This document shows, in pieces, positions 37,324 to 50,714 of a DNA stretch of 64,000 bases. Source of the DNA: Lasioglossum baleicum (taxonomy: Eukaryota > Arthropoda > Insecta > Hymenoptera > Halictidae); contig NW_027469104.1 in assembly GCF_051020765.1 (NCBI RefSeq), positions 1,036,885 through 1,100,884 of the forward strand, read 5' to 3'. Below the pieces are notes generated by a model. That model was given only the letters and a program-made list of their open reading frames with translations, made no database searches and was not told the origin of the DNA. A program made the translations under genes and the position numbers. How positions within the stretch are numbered: the first letter of the stretch is position 1; each line of letters opens with the position of its first letter.

Positions 37324-37344
37324 ATGACTTTTTCATTGAACGTT
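37324..37344 (+). repeat. D island, GAACG type, second of a tandem pair
   Basis: It runs into ATCCGTT and then the island order seen after M at 3817 (ATCCGTT, ACGCGTT, pentad 37464, second ATACGTT, ATGTGTT). D thus stands where M stands at 3817, which looks like a recombined junction. Confidence 0.93.
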
Positions 37345-37799
37345 ATGCGTTATCCGTTATGCGTTATGCGTTATGCGTTATGCGTTATGCGTTATCCGTT
37401 ATGCGTTATCCGTTATGCGTTACGCGTTATGCGTTATGCGTTATGCGTTAAGCGTTATACGTTATGCGATATGCGTTATTCGTTATGCGTTATGCGTTAT
37501 GCGTTATGCGTTATACGTTATGCGATATGCGTTATTCGTTATGCGTTATGCGTTATGCGTTATGCGTTATGCGTTATGCGTTATGCGTTATGCGTTATGC
37601 GTTATGCGTTATGTGTTATGCGTTATGCGTTATGCGTTATGCGTTATGCGTTATGCGTTATGCGTTATGCGTTATGCGTTATGCGTTATGCGTTATGCGT
37701 TATGCGTTATGCGTTATGCGTTATGCGTTATGCGTTATGCGTTATGCGTTATGTGTTATGCGTTGTGCTTTACGGGTTATGCGATATGCGTTATGCGTT

Positions 37800-37820
37800 A
37801 TGACTTTTTCATTGAACGTT
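37800..37820 (+). repeat. D island, GAACG type
   Basis: Leader at 37751; ATGCGAT follows, as at 4335 and 62832. It ends a block matching 3999-4363. Confidence 0.93.
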
Positions 37821-40800
37821 ATGCGTTATGCGATATGCGTTATGCGTTATGCGTTATGCGTTATGCGTTATGCGTTATGCGTTATGCGTTATGCGTTATG
37901 CGTTATGCGTTATGCGTTATGCGTTATGCGTTATGCGTTATGCGTTATGCGTTATGCGTTATGCGTTATGCGTTATGCGTTATTCGTTATGCGTTATGCG
38001 TTATGCGTTGTGGGTTATCCGTTATGCGTCATGCGTTATCCGTTATGCGTTATGCGTTATGCGTTATCCGTTATGCGTTATCCGTTATGCGTTACGCGTT
38101 ATGCGTTATGCGTTATGCGTTATGCGTTATGCGTTATGCGTTATGCGTCATGCGTTATGCGTTATGCGTTATTCGTTATGCGTTATGCGTTATGCGTTAT
38201 GCGTTATGCGTTATGCGTTATGCGTTATGCGTTATGCGTTATGCGTTTTGCGTTATGCGTTATGCGTTATGCGTTATGCGTTATGCGTTATGCGTTATGC
38301 GTTATGCGTTATGCGTTATGCGTTATGCGTTATGCGTTATGCGTTATGCGTTATGCGTTATGCGTTATGCGTTATGCGTTATGCGTTATGCGTTATGCGT
38401 TATGCGTTATGCGTTATGCGTTATGCGTTATGCGTTATGCGTTATGCGTTATGCGTTATGCGTTATGCGTTATGCGTTATGCGTTATGCGTTATGCGTTA
38501 TTCGTTATGCGTTATGCGTTATGCGTTGTGGGTTATCCGTTATGCGTCATGCGTTATCCGTTATGCGTTATGCGTTATGCGTTATCCGTTATGCCTTATC
38601 CGTTATGCGTTACGCGTTATGCGTTATGCGTTATGCGTCATGCGTTATGCGTTATGCGTTATTCGTTATGCGTTTTGCGTTATGCGTTATGCGTTATGCG
38701 TTATGCGTTATGCGTTATGCGTTATGCGTTATGCGTTATGCGTTATGCGTTATGCGTTATGCGTTATGCGTTATGCGTTATGCGTTATGCGTTATGCGTT
38801 ATGCGTTATGCGTTATGCGTTATGCGTTATGCGTTATGCGTTATGCGTTATGCGTTATGCGTTATGCGTTATGCGTTATGCGTTATGCGTTATGCGTTAT
38901 GCGTTATGCGTTATGCGTTATGCGTTATGCGTTATGCGTTATGCGTTATGCGTTATGCGTTATGCGTTATGCGTTATGCGTTATGCGTTATGCGTTATGC
39001 GTTATGCGTTATGCGTTATGCGTTATGCGTTATGCGTTATGCGTTATGCGTTACGCGTTATGCGTTACGCGTTATGCGTTATGCGTTATGCGTTATGCGT
39101 TATGCGTTATGCGTTATGCGTTAAGCGTTATACGTTATGCCCTATGCGTTATTCGTTATGCTTTATGCGTTATGCGTTGTGGGTTATCCGTTATGCGTCA
39201 TGCGTTATCCGTTATGCGTTATGCGTTATGCGTTATGCGTTATGCGTTATGCGTTATGCGTTATGCGTTATGCGTTATGCGTTATGCGTTATGCGTTATG
39301 CGTTATGCGTTATGCGTTATGCGTTATGCGTTATGCGTTATGCGTTATGCGTTATGCGTTATGCGTTATGCGTTATGCGTTATGCGTTATGCGTTATGCG
39401 TTATGCGTTATGCGTTATGCGTTATGCGTTATGCGTTATGCGTTATGCGTTATGCGTTATGCGTTATGCGTTATGCGTTATGCGTTATGCGTTATGCGTT
39501 ACGCGTTATGCGTTATGCGTTACGCGTTATGCGTTATGCGTTATGCGTTATGCGTTATGCGTTAAGCGTTATACGTTATGCGATATGCGTTATTCGTTAT
39601 GCTTTATGCGTTATGCGTTGTGGGTTATCCGTTATGCGTCATGCGTTATCCGTTATGCGTTATGCGTTATGCGTTATGCGTTATGCGTTATGCGTTATGC
39701 GTTATGCGTTATGCGTTATGCGTTATGCGTTATGCGTTATGCGTTATGCGTTACGCGTTATGCGTTATGCGTTATGCGTTATGCGTTAAGCGTTATACGT
39801 TATGCGTTATGCGTTATGCGTTATGCGTTATGCGTTATGCGTTATGCGTTATGCGTTATGCGTTATGCTTTATGCGTTATGCGTTATAAGTTATGCGTTA
39901 TGCGTTATGCGTTATGCGTTATGCGTTATGCGTTATGCGTTATGCGTTATGCGTTATGCGTTATGCGTTATGCGTTATGCGTTATGCGTTATGCGTTATG
40001 CGTTATGCGTTATGCGTTATGCGTTATGCGTTATGCGTTATGCGTTATGCGTTATGCGTTATGCGTTATGCGTTATGCGTTATGCGTTATGCGTTATGCG
40101 TTATGCGTTATGCGTTATGCGTTATGCGTTATGCGTTATGCGTTATGCGTTATGCGTTATGCGTTATGCGTTATGCGTTATGCGTTATGCGTTATGCGTT
40201 ATGCGTTATGCGTTATGCGTTATGCGTTATGCGTTATGCGTTATGCGTTATGCGTTATGCGTTATGCGTTATGCGTTATGCGTTATGCGTTATGCGTTAT
40301 GCGTTATGCGTTATGCGTTATGCGTTATGCGTTATGCGTTATTCGTTATGCGTTATGCGTTATGCGTTGTGGGTTATCCGTTATGCGTCATGCGTTATCC
40401 GTTATGCGTTATGCGTTATGCGTTATCCGTTATGCGTTATCCGTTATGCGTTACGCGTTATGCGTTATGCGTTATGCGTTATGCGTTATGCGTCATGCGT
40501 TATGCGTTATGCGTTATTCGTTATGCGTTATGCGTTATGCGTTATGCGTTATGCGTTATGCGTTATGCGTTATGCGTTATGCGTTATGCGTTATGCGTTA
40601 TGCGTTATGCGTTATGCGTTATGCGTTATGCGTTATGCGTTATGCGTTATGCGTTATGCGTTATGCGTTATGCGTTATGCGTTATGCGTTATGCGTTATG
40701 CGTTATGCGTTATGCGTTATGCGTTATGCGTTATGCGTTATGCGTTATGCGTTATGCGTTATGCGTTATGCGTTATGCGTTATGCGTCATGCGTTATGCG

Positions 40801-41320
40801 TCATGCGTTATGCGTTATGCGTTATTCGTTATGCGTTATGCGTCATGCGTTATGCGTTATGCGTTATTCGTTATGCGTTATGCGTTATGCGTTATGCGTT
40901 ATGCGTTATGCGTTATGCGTTATGCGTTATGCGTTATGCGTTATGCGTTATGCGTTATGCGTTATGCGTTATGCGTTATGCGTTATGCGTTATGCGTTAT
41001 GCGTTATGCGTTATGCGTTATGCGTTATGCGTTATGCGTTATGCGTTATGCGTTATGCGTTATGCGTTATGCGTTATGCGTTATGCGTTATGCGTTATGC
41101 GTTATGCGTTATGCGTTATGCGTTATGCGTTATGCGTTATGCGTTATGCGTTATGCGTTATGCGTTATGCGTTATGCGTTATGCGTTATGCGTTATGCGT
41201 TATGCGTTATGCGTTATGCGTTATGCGTTATGCGTTATGCGTTATGCGTTATGCGTTACGCGTTATGCGTTATGCGTTACGCGTTATGCGTTATGCGTTA
41301 TGCGTTATGCGTTATGCGTT

Positions 41321-41558
41321 AAGCGTTATACGTTATGCGATATGCGTTATTCGTTATGCTTTATGCGTTATGCGTTGTGGGTTATCCGTTATGCGTCATG
41401 CGTTATCCGTTATGCGTTATGCGTTATGCGTTATGCGTTAAGCGTTATACGTTATGCGATATGCGTTATTCGTTATGCTTTATGCGTTATGCGTTGTGGG
41501 TTATCCGTTATGCGTCATGCGTTATCCGTTATGCGTTATGCGTTATGCGTTATGCGTT
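41321..41558 (+). repeat. 119-bp (17-unit) tandem duplication containing a family-2 cassette
   Basis: AAGCGTT at 41321 and 41440 and ATGCGAT at 41335 and 41454 mark two consecutive copies. The same doublet occurs 1,064 bp downstream. Confidence 0.9.
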
Positions 41559-41677
41559 ATGCGTTATGCGTTATGCGTTATGCGTTATGCATTATGCGTT
41601 ATGCGTTATGCGTTATGCGTTATGCGTTATGCGTTATGCATTATGCGTTATGCGTTATGCGTTATGCGTAATGCGTT

Positions 41678-41719
41678 ATGAGTAATGTGTCATGCGTTAT
41701 GCGTTATGGACTATGCTTT
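41678..41719 (+). repeat. M island without D
   Basis: ATGCATT lies upstream as in D-M pairs, but D is absent. The tail reads ATGGGTT then, after ATGCGTC, GTGGGTT, so two cassette starts are fused. Copies of the same form are at 42693 and 48132. Confidence 0.92.
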
Positions 41720-42384
41720 ATGCGTTATGCGTTATGGGTTATCCGTTATGCGTCATGCGTTGTGGGTTATCCGTTATGCGTCATGCGTTATCCGTTATGC
41801 GTTATGCGTTATGCGTTATCCGTTATGCGTTATCCGTTATGCGTTACGCGTTATGCGTTATGCGTTATGCGTTATGCGTTATGCGTCATGCGTTATGCGT
41901 TATGCGTTATTCGTTATGCGTTATGCGTTATGCGTTATGCGTTATGCGTTATGCGTTATGCGTTATGCGTTATGCGTTATGCGTTATGCGTTATGCGTTA
42001 TGCGTTATGCGTTATGCGTTATGCGTTATGCGTTATGCGTTATGCGTTATGCGTTATGCGTTATGCGTTATGCGTTATGCGTTATGCGTTATGCGTTATG
42101 CGTTATGCGTTATGCGTTATGCGTTATGCGTTATGCGTTATCCGTTATGCGTTATCCGTTATGCGTTACGCGTTATGCGTTATGCGTTATGCGTTATGCG
42201 TTATGCGTCATGCGTTATGCGTTATGCGTTATTCGTTATGCGTTATGCGTTATGCGTTATGCGTTATGCGTTATGCGTTATGCGTTATGCGTTATGCGTT
42301 ATGCGTTATGCGTTATGCGTTATGCGTTATGCGTTATGCGTTATGCGTTATGCGTTATGCGTTATGCGTTATGCGTTATGCGTT

Positions 42385-42622
42385 AAGCGTTATACGTTAT
42401 GCGATATGCGTTATTCGTTATGCTTTATGCGTTATGCGTTGTGGGTTATCCGTTATGCGTCATGCGTTATCCGTTATGCGTTATGCGTTATGCGTTATGC
42501 GTTAAGCGTTATACGTTATGCGATATGCGTTATTCGTTATGCTTTATGCGTTATGCGTTGTGGGTTATCCGTTATGCGTCATGCGTTATCCGTTATGCGT
42601 TATGCGTTATGCGTTATGCGTT
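42385..42622 (+). repeat. 119-bp tandem duplication, second locus
   Basis: AAGCGTT at 42385 and 42504 with ATGCGAT at 42399 and 42518. Together with the M copies at 41678 and 42693 (1,015 bp apart) this indicates a roughly 1.0-kb block duplicated in tandem. Confidence 0.9.
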
Positions 42623-42692
42623 ATGCGTTATGCGTTATGCGTTATGCGTTATGCATTATGCGTTATGCGTTATGCGTTATGCGTAATGCGTT

Positions 42693-42734
42693 ATGAGTAA
42701 TGTGTCATGCGTTATGCGTTATGGACTATGCTTT
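42693..42734 (+). repeat. M island without D
   Basis: Same fused ATGGGTT/GTGGGTT tail as 41678. The next 500 bp carry paired ATGCGTC-ATTCGTT islands (about 43166-43250) like those at 40786 and 51590. Confidence 0.92.
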
Positions 42735-44197
42735 ATGCGTTATGCGTTATGGGTTATCCGTTATGCGTCATGCGTTGTGGGTTATCCGTTATGCGTCATG
42801 CGTTATCCGTTATGCGTTATGCGTTATGCGTTATCCGTTATGCGTTATCCGTTATGCGTTACGCGTTATGCGTTATGCGTTATGCGTTATGCGTTATGCG
42901 TCATGCGTTATGCGTTATGCGTTATTCGTTATGCGTTATGCGTTATGCGTTATGCGTTATGCGTTATGCGTTATGCGTTATGCGTTATGCGTTATGCGTT
43001 ATGCGTTATGCGTTATGCGTTATGCGTTATGCGTTATGCGTTATGCGTTATGCGTTATGCGTTATGCGTTATGCGTTATGCGTTATGCGTTATGCGTTAT
43101 GCGTTATGCGTTATGCGTTATGCGTTATGCGTTATGCGTTATGCGTTATGCGTTATGCGTTATGCGTCATGCGTTATGCGTCATGCGTTATGCGTTATGC
43201 GTTATTCGTTATGCGTTATGCGTCATGCGTTATGCGTTATGCGTTATTCGTTATGCGTTATGCGTTATGCGTTATGCGTTATGCGTTATGCGTTATGCGT
43301 TATGCGTTATGCGTTATGCGTTATGCGTTATGCGTTATGCGTTATGCGTTATGCGTTATGCGTTATGCGTTATGCGTTATGCGTTATGCGTTATGCGTTA
43401 TGCGTTATGCGTTATGCGTTATGCGTTATGCGTTATGCGTTATGCGTTATGCGTTATGCGTTATGCGTTATGCGTTATGCGTTATGCGTTATGCGTTATG
43501 CGTTATGCGTTATGCGTTATGCGTTATGCGTTATGCGTTATGCGTTATGCGTTATGCGTTATGCGTTATGCGTTATGCGTTATGCGTTATGCGTTATGCG
43601 TTATGCGTTATGCGTTACGCGTTATGCGTTATGCGTTACGCGTTATGCGTTATGCGTTATGCGTTATGCGTTATGCGTTAAGCGTTATACGTTATGCGAT
43701 ATGCGTTATTCGTTATGCTTTATGCGTTATGCGTTGTGGGTTATCCGTTATGCGTCATGCGTTATCCGTTATGCGTTATGCGTTATGCGTTATGCGTTAT
43801 GCGTTATGCGTTATGCGTTATGCGTTATGCGTTATGCGTTATGCGTTATGCGTTATGCGTTATGCCTTATGCGTTACGCGTTATGCGTTATGCGTTATGC
43901 GTTATGCGTTAAGCGTTATACGTTATGCGTTATGCGTTATGCGTTATGCGTTATGCGTTATGCGTTATGCGTTATGCGTTATGCGTTATGCTTTATGCGT
44001 TATGCGTTATGCGTTATGCGTTATGCGTTATGCGTTATGCGTTATGCGTTATGCGTTATGCGTTATGCGTTATGCGTTATGCGTTATGCGTTATGCGTTA
44101 TGCGTTATGCGTTATGCGTTATGCGTTATGCGTTATGCGTTATGCGTTATGCGTTATGCATTATGCGTTATGCGTTATGCGTTATGCGTAATGCGTT

Positions 44198-44239
44198 ATG
44201 AGTAATGTGTCATGCGTTATGCGTTATGGACTATGCTTT
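44198..44239 (+). repeat. M island without D, doubled tail with ATAGACT
   Basis: The 63-bp tail is doubled, and the second ATGGACT has become ATAGACT at 44289. This mark is shared only with the copy at 45731. Confidence 0.92.
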
Positions 44240-44890
44240 ATGCGTTATGCGTTATGGGTTATCCGTTATGCGTCATGCGTTATCCGTTATAGACTATGCT
44301 TTATGCGTTATGCGTTATGGGTTATCCGTTATGCGTCATGCGTTATGCGTTATGCGTTATGCGTTATGCGTTATGCGTTATGCGTTATGCGTTATGCGTT
44401 ATGCGTTATGCGTTATGCGTTATGCGTTATGCGTTATGCGTTATGCGTTATGCGTTATGCGTTATGCGTTATGCGTTATGCGTTATGCGTTATGCGTTAT
44501 GCGTTATGCGTTATGCGTTATGCGTTATGCGTTATGCGTTATGCGTTATGCGTTATGCGTTATGCGTTATGCGTTATGCGTTATGCGTTATGCGTTATGC
44601 GTTATGCGTTATGCGTTATGCGTTATGCGTTATGCGTTATTCGTTATGCGTTATGCGTTATGCGCTATGCGTTATGCGTTATCCGTTATGCGTTACGCGT
44701 TATGCGTTATGCGTTATGCGTTATGCGTTATGCGTCATGCGTTATCCGTTATGCGTTATGCGTTATGCGTTATGCGTTATGCGTTATGCGTTATGCGTTA
44801 TGCGTTATGCGTTATGCGTTATGCGTTATGCGTTATGCGTTATGTGTTATGCGTTGTGCTTTACGGGTTATGCGATATGCGTTATGCGTT

Positions 44891-45016
44891 ATGACTTTTT
44901 CATTGAGCGTTATGCGTTATGCGTAATGCGTTATGCATTATGCGTTATGCGTTATGCGTTATGCGTAATGCGTTATGAGTAATGTGTCATGCGTTATGCG
45001 TTATGGACTATGCTTT
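44891..45016 (+). repeat. D-M pair, 84-bp spacing
   Basis: Leader at 44842, D 44891, M 44975, then a cassette with ATCCATT. Same class as 28120. Confidence 0.93.
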
Positions 45017-45730
45017 ATGCGTTATGCGTTGTGGGTTATCCGTTATGCGTCATGCGTTATCCATTATGCTTTATGCGTTATGCGTTATGCGTTATCCGTT
45101 ATGCGTTATCCGTTATGCGTTACGCGTTATGCGTTATGCGTTATGCGTTATGCGTTAAGCGTTATACGTTATGCGATATGCGTTATTCGTTATGCGTTAT
45201 GCGTTATGCGTTATGCGTTATGCGTTATGCGTTATGCGTTATGCGTTATGCGTTATGCGTTATGCGTTATGCGTTATGCGTCATGCGTCATGCGTTATGC
45301 GTTATGCGTTATGCGTTATGCGTTATGCGTTATGCGTTATGCGTTATGCGTTATGCGTTGTGCGTTATGCGTTATGCGTTATGCGTTATGCGTTATTCGT
45401 TATGCGTTATGCGTTATGCGTTACGCGTTATGCGTTATGCGTTATGCGTTATGCGTTAAGCGTTATACGTTACGCGTTATGCGTTATGCGTTATGCGTTA
45501 TGCGTTAAGCGTTATACGTTATGCGATATGCGTTATTCGTTATGCGTTATGCGTTATGCGTTATGCGTTATGCGTTATGCGTTATGCGTTATGCGTTATG
45601 CGTTATGCGTTATGCGTTATGCGTTATGCGTTATGCGTTATGCGTTATGCGTTATGCGTTATGCGTTATGCGTTATGCGTTATGCGTTATGCATTATGCG
45701 TTATGCGTTATGCGTTATGCGTAATGCGTT

Positions 45731-45772
45731 ATGAGTAATGTGTCATGCGTTATGCGTTATGGACTATGCTTT
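45731..45772 (+). repeat. M island without D, doubled tail with ATAGACT
   Basis: A near copy of 44198, 1,533 bp (219 units) downstream, including ATAGACT near 45822. Confidence 0.92.
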
Positions 45773-46269
45773 ATGCGTTATGCGTTATGGGTTATCCGTT
45801 ATGCGTCATGCGTTATCCGTTATAGACTATGCTTTATGCGTTATGCGTTATGGGTTATCCGTTATGCGTCATGCGTTATGCGTTATGCGTTATGCGTTAT
45901 GCGTTATGCGTTATGCGTTATGCGTTATGCGTTATGCGTTATGCGTTATGCGTTATGCGTTATGCGTTATGCGTTATGCGTTATGCGTTATGCGTTATGC
46001 GTTATGCGTTATGCGTTATGCGTTATGCGTTATGCGTTATGCGTTATGCGTTATGCGTTATGCGTTATGCGTTATGCGTTATGCGTTATGCGTTACGCGT
46101 TATGCGTTATGCGTTATGCGTTATGCGTTATGCGTCATGCGTTATCCGTTATGCGTTATGCGTTATGCGTTATGCGTTATGCGTTATGCGTTATGCGTTA
46201 TGCGTTATGCGTTATGCGTTATGTGTTATGCGTTGTGCTTTACGGGTTATGCGATATGCGTTATGCGTT

Positions 46270-46395
46270 ATGACTTTTTCATTGAGCGTTATGCGTTATG
46301 CGTAATGCGTTATGCATTATGCGTTATGCGTTATGCGTTATGCGTAATGCGTTATGAGTAATGTGTCATGCGTTATGCGTTATGGACTATGCTTT
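46270..46395 (+). repeat. D-M pair, 84-bp spacing
   Basis: Leader at 46221, ATCCATT after M. The following pentad has a private ATGGGAT in place of ATGCGAT at 46550. Confidence 0.93.
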
Positions 46396-47494
46396 ATGCG
46401 TTATGCGTTGTGGGTTATCCGTTATGCGTCATGCGTTATCCATTATGCTTTATGCGTTATGCGTTATGCGTTATCCGTTATGCGTTATCCGTTATGCGTT
46501 ACGCGTTATGCGTTATGCGTTATGCGTTATGCGTTAAGCGTTATACGTTATGGGATATGCGTTATTCGTTATGCGTTATGCGTTATGCGTTATGCGTTAT
46601 GCGTTATGCGTTATGCGTTATGCGTTATGCGTTATGCGTTATGCGTTATGCGTCATGCGTCATGCGTTATGCGTTATGCGTTATGCGTTATGCGTTATGC
46701 GTTATGCGTTATGCGTTATGCGTTATGCGTTGTGCGTTATGCGTTATGCGTTATGCGTTATGCGTTATTCGTTATGCGTTATGCGTTATGCGTTACGCGT
46801 TATGCGTTATGCGTTATGCGTTATGCGTTAAGCGTTATACGTTATGCGATATGCGTTATTCGTTATGCGTTATGCGTTATGCGTTATGCGTTGTGCGTTA
46901 TGCGTTATGCGTTATGCGTTATGCGTTATGCGTTATGCGTCATGCGTCATGCGTTATGCGTTATGCGTTATGCGTTATGCGTTATGCGTTATGCGTTATG
47001 CGTTATGCGTTATGCGTTATGCGTTATCCGTTATGCGTTACGCGTTATGCGTTATGCGTTATGCGTTATGCGTTAAGCGTTATACGTTATGCGATATGCG
47101 TTATTCGTTATGCTTTATGCGTTATGCGTTGTGGGTTATCCGTTATGCGTCATGCGTTATCCGTTATGCGTTATGCGTTATGCGTTATGCGTTATGCGTT
47201 ATGCGTTATGCGTTATGCGTTATGCGTTATGCGTTATGCGTTATGCGTTATGCGTTATGCGTTATGCGTTATGCGTTATGCGTTATGCGTTATGCGTTAT
47301 GCGTTATGCGTTATGCGTTATGCGTTATGCGTTATGCGTTATGCGTTATGCGTTATGCGTTATGCGTTATGCGTTATGCGTTATGCGTTATGCGTTTTGC
47401 GTTATGCGTTATGCGTTATGCATTATGCGTTATGCGTTATGCGTTATGCGTTATGCGTTATGCGTTATGCGTTATGCGTTATGCGTTATGCGTT

Positions 47495-47620
47495 ATGACT
47501 TTTTCATTGAGCGTTATGCGTTATGCGTAATGCGTTATGCATTATGCGTTATGCGTTATGCGTTATGCGTAATGCGTTATGAGTAATGTGTCATGCGTTA
47601 TGCGTTATGGACTATGCTTT
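47495..47620 (+). repeat. D-M pair, 84-bp spacing, with doubled M tail
   Basis: No leader; TTGCGTT near 47395 and ATGCATT upstream, as at 27287 and 50715. Confidence 0.93.
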
Positions 47621-48131
47621 ATGCGTTATGCGTTATGGGTTATCCGTTATGCGTCATGCGTTATCCGTTATGGACTATGCTTTATGCGTTATGCGTTATG
47701 GGTTATCCGTTATGCGTCATGCGTTATGCGTTATGCGTTATGCGTTATGCGTTATGCGTTATGCGTTATGCGTTATGCGTTATGCGTTATGCGTTATGCG
47801 TTATGCGTTATGCGTTATGCGTTAAGCGTTATACGTTATGCGTTATGCGTTATGCGTTATGCGTTATGCGTTATGCGTTATGCGTTATGCGTTATGCGTT
47901 ATGCGTTATGCTTTATGCGTTATGCGTTATGCGTTATGCGTTATGCGTTATGCGTTATGCGTTATGCGTTATGCGTTATGCGTTATGCGTTATGCGTTAT
48001 GCGTTATGCGTTATGCGTTATGCGTTATGCGTTATGCGTTATGCGTTATGCGTTATGCGTTATGCGTTATGCGTTATGCGTTATGCGTTATGCATTATGC
48101 GTTATGCGTTATGCGTTATGCGTAATGCGTT

Positions 48132-48173
48132 ATGAGTAATGTGTCATGCGTTATGCGTTATGGACTATGCTTT
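48132..48173 (+). repeat. M island without D
   Basis: Fused ATGGGTT/GTGGGTT tail as at 41678 and 42693. A cluster of ATGCGTC and ATTCGTT units follows at about 48569-48665. A stray ATGCTTT...ATGGGTT...ATGCGTC remnant of an M tail lies near 48924-48966. Confidence 0.92.
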
Positions 48174-49496
48174 ATGCGTTATGCGTTATGGGTTATCCGT
48201 TATGCGTCATGCGTTGTGGGTTATCCGTTATGCGTCATGCGTTATCCGTTATGCGTTATGCGTTATGCGTTATCCGTTATGCGTTATCCGTTATGCGTTA
48301 CGCGTTATGCGTTATGCGTTATGCGTTATGCGTTATGCGTCATGCGTTATGCGTTATGCGTTATTCGTTATGCGTTATGCGTTATGCGTTATGCGTTATG
48401 CGTTATGCGTTATGCGTTATGCGTTATGCGTTATGCGTTATGCGTTATGCGTTATGCGTTATGCGTTATGCGTTATGCGTTATGCGTTATGCGTTATGCG
48501 TTATGCGTTATGCGTTATGCGTTATGCGTTATGCGTTATGCGTTATGCGTTATGCGTTATGCGTTATGCGTCATGCGTCATGCGTTATGCGTCATGCGTT
48601 ATGCGTTATGCGTTATTCGTTATGCGTTATGCGTCATGCGTTATGCGTTATGCGTTATTCGTTATGCGTTATGCGTTATGCGTTATGCGTTATGCGTTAT
48701 GCGTTATGCGTTATGCGTTATGCGTTATGCGTTATGCGTTATGCGTTATGCGTTATGCGTTATGCGTTATGCGTTATGCGTTATGCGTTATGCGTTATGC
48801 GTTATGCGTTATGCGTTATGCGTTATGCGTTATGCGTTATGCGTTATGCGTCATGCGTTATGCGTCATGCGTTATGCGTTATGCGTTATGCGTTATGCGT
48901 TATGCGTTATGCGTTATGCGTTATGCTTTATGCGTTATGCGTTATGGGTTATCCGTTATGCGTCATGCGTTATGCGTTATGCGTTATGCGTTATGCGTTA
49001 TGCGTTATGCGTTATGCGTTATGCGTTATGCGTTATGCGTTATGCGTTATGCGTTATGCGTTATGCGTTATGCGTTATGCGTTATGCGTTATGCGTTATG
49101 CGTTATGCGTTATGCGTTATGCGTTATGCGTTATGCGTTATGCGTTATGCGTTATGCGTTATGCGTTATGCGTTATGCGTTATGCGTTATGCGTTATGCG
49201 TTATGCGTTATGCGTTATGCGTTATGCGTTATGCGTTATGCGTTATGCGTTATGCGTTATTCGTTATGCGTTATGCGTTATGCGCTATGCGTTATGCGTT
49301 ATCCGTTATGCGTTACGCGTTATGCGTTATGCGTTATGCGTTATGCGTTATGCGTCATGCGTTATCCGTTATGCGTTATGCGTTATGCGTTATGCGTTAT
49401 GCGTTATGCGTTATGCGTTATGCGTTATGCGTTATGCGTTATGCGTTATGTGTTATGCGTTGTGCTTTACGGGTTATGCGATATGCGTTATGCGTT

Positions 49497-49622
49497 ATGA
49501 CTTTTTCATTGAGCGTTATGCGTTATGCGTAATGCGTTATGCATTATGCGTTATGCGTTATGCGTTATGCGTAATGCGTTATGAGTAATGTGTCATGCGT
49601 TATGCGTTATGGACTATGCTTT
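49497..49622 (+). repeat. D-M pair, 84-bp spacing
   Basis: Leader at 49448, ATCCATT after M at 49581. Confidence 0.93.
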
Positions 49623-50714
49623 ATGCGTTATGCGTTGTGGGTTATCCGTTATGCGTCATGCGTTATCCATTATGCTTTATGCGTTATGCGTTATGCGTTA
49701 TCCGTTATGCGTTATCCGTTATGCGTTACGCGTTATGCGTTATGCGTTATGCGTTATGCGTTAAGCGTTATACGTTATGCGATATGCGTTATTCGTTATG
49801 CGTTATGCGTTATGCGTTATGCGTTATGCGTTATGCGTTATGCGTTATGCGTTATGCGTTATGCGTTATGCGTTATGCGTTATGCGTCATGCGTCATGCG
49901 TTATGCGTTATGCGTTATGCGTTATGCGTTATGCGTTATGCGTTATGCGTTATGCGTTATGCGTTGTGCGTTATGCGTTATGCGTTATGCGTTATGCGTT
50001 ATTCGTTATGCGTTATGCGTTATGCGTTACGCGTTATGCGTTATGCGTTATGCGTTATGCGTTAAGCGTTATACGTTATGCGATATGCGTTATTCGTTAT
50101 GCGTTATGCGTTATGCGTTATGCGTTGTGCGTTATGCGTTATGCGTTATGCGTTATGCGTTATGCGTTATGCGTTATGCGTCATGCGTCATGCGTTATGC
50201 GTTATGCGTTATGCGTTATGCGTTATGCGTTATGCGTTATGCGTTATGCGTTATGCGTTATGCGTTATGCGTTATCCGTTATGCGTTACGCGTTATGCGT
50301 TATGCGTTATGCGTTAAGCGTTATACGTTATGCGATATGCGTTATTCGTTATGCTTTATGCGTTATGCGTTGTGGGTTATCCGTTATGCGTCATGCGTTA
50401 TCCGTTATGCGTTATGCGTTATGCGTTATGCGTTATGCGTTATGCGTTATGCGTTATGCGTTATGCGTTATGCGTTATGCGTTATGCGTTATGCGTTATG
50501 CGTTATGCGTTATGCGTTATGCGTTATGCGTTATGCGTTATGCGTTATGCGTTATGCGTTATGCGTTATGCGTTATGCGTTATGCGTTATGCGTTATGCG
50601 TTATGCGTTATGCGTTATGCGTTTTGCGTTATGCGTTATGCGTTATGCATTATGCGTTATGCGTTATGCGTTATGCGTTATGCGTTATGCGTTATGCGTT
50701 ATGCGTTATGCGTT

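Larger units (their letters stand above)
33181..41320 (+). repeat. Array domain 6: cassettes of both families, three D islands
   Basis: A 721-bp perfect run (33839-34559) is followed by family-1 (34588, 36617, 38010, 38528, 40369) and family-2 (34945, 35749, 36302, 39137, 39578) cassettes and the second register break at 35350. Three D islands sit at 37191, 37324 and 37800 without an M. Private units include ATCAGTT near 37218, TTGCGTT near 38246 and 38672, ATGCCCT at 39137 and ATAAGTT at 39886. From 40786 to 40870 ATGCGTC and ATTCGTT alternate. Confidence 0.91.

Noticed and set aside
37191..37344. Target-site duplication around a mobile element at the D pair
   Set aside because: Nothing but heptamer units lies between the two D islands, there are no terminal inverted repeats or coding sequence, and the 133-bp distance is a whole number of units, which fits tandem duplication.
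44205..44240. Short frames starting MSNVSC or MCHALC as small genes
   Set aside because: They begin at every M island because ATGAGTA and ATGTGTC supply start codons, and they run straight back into the repeat peptide.
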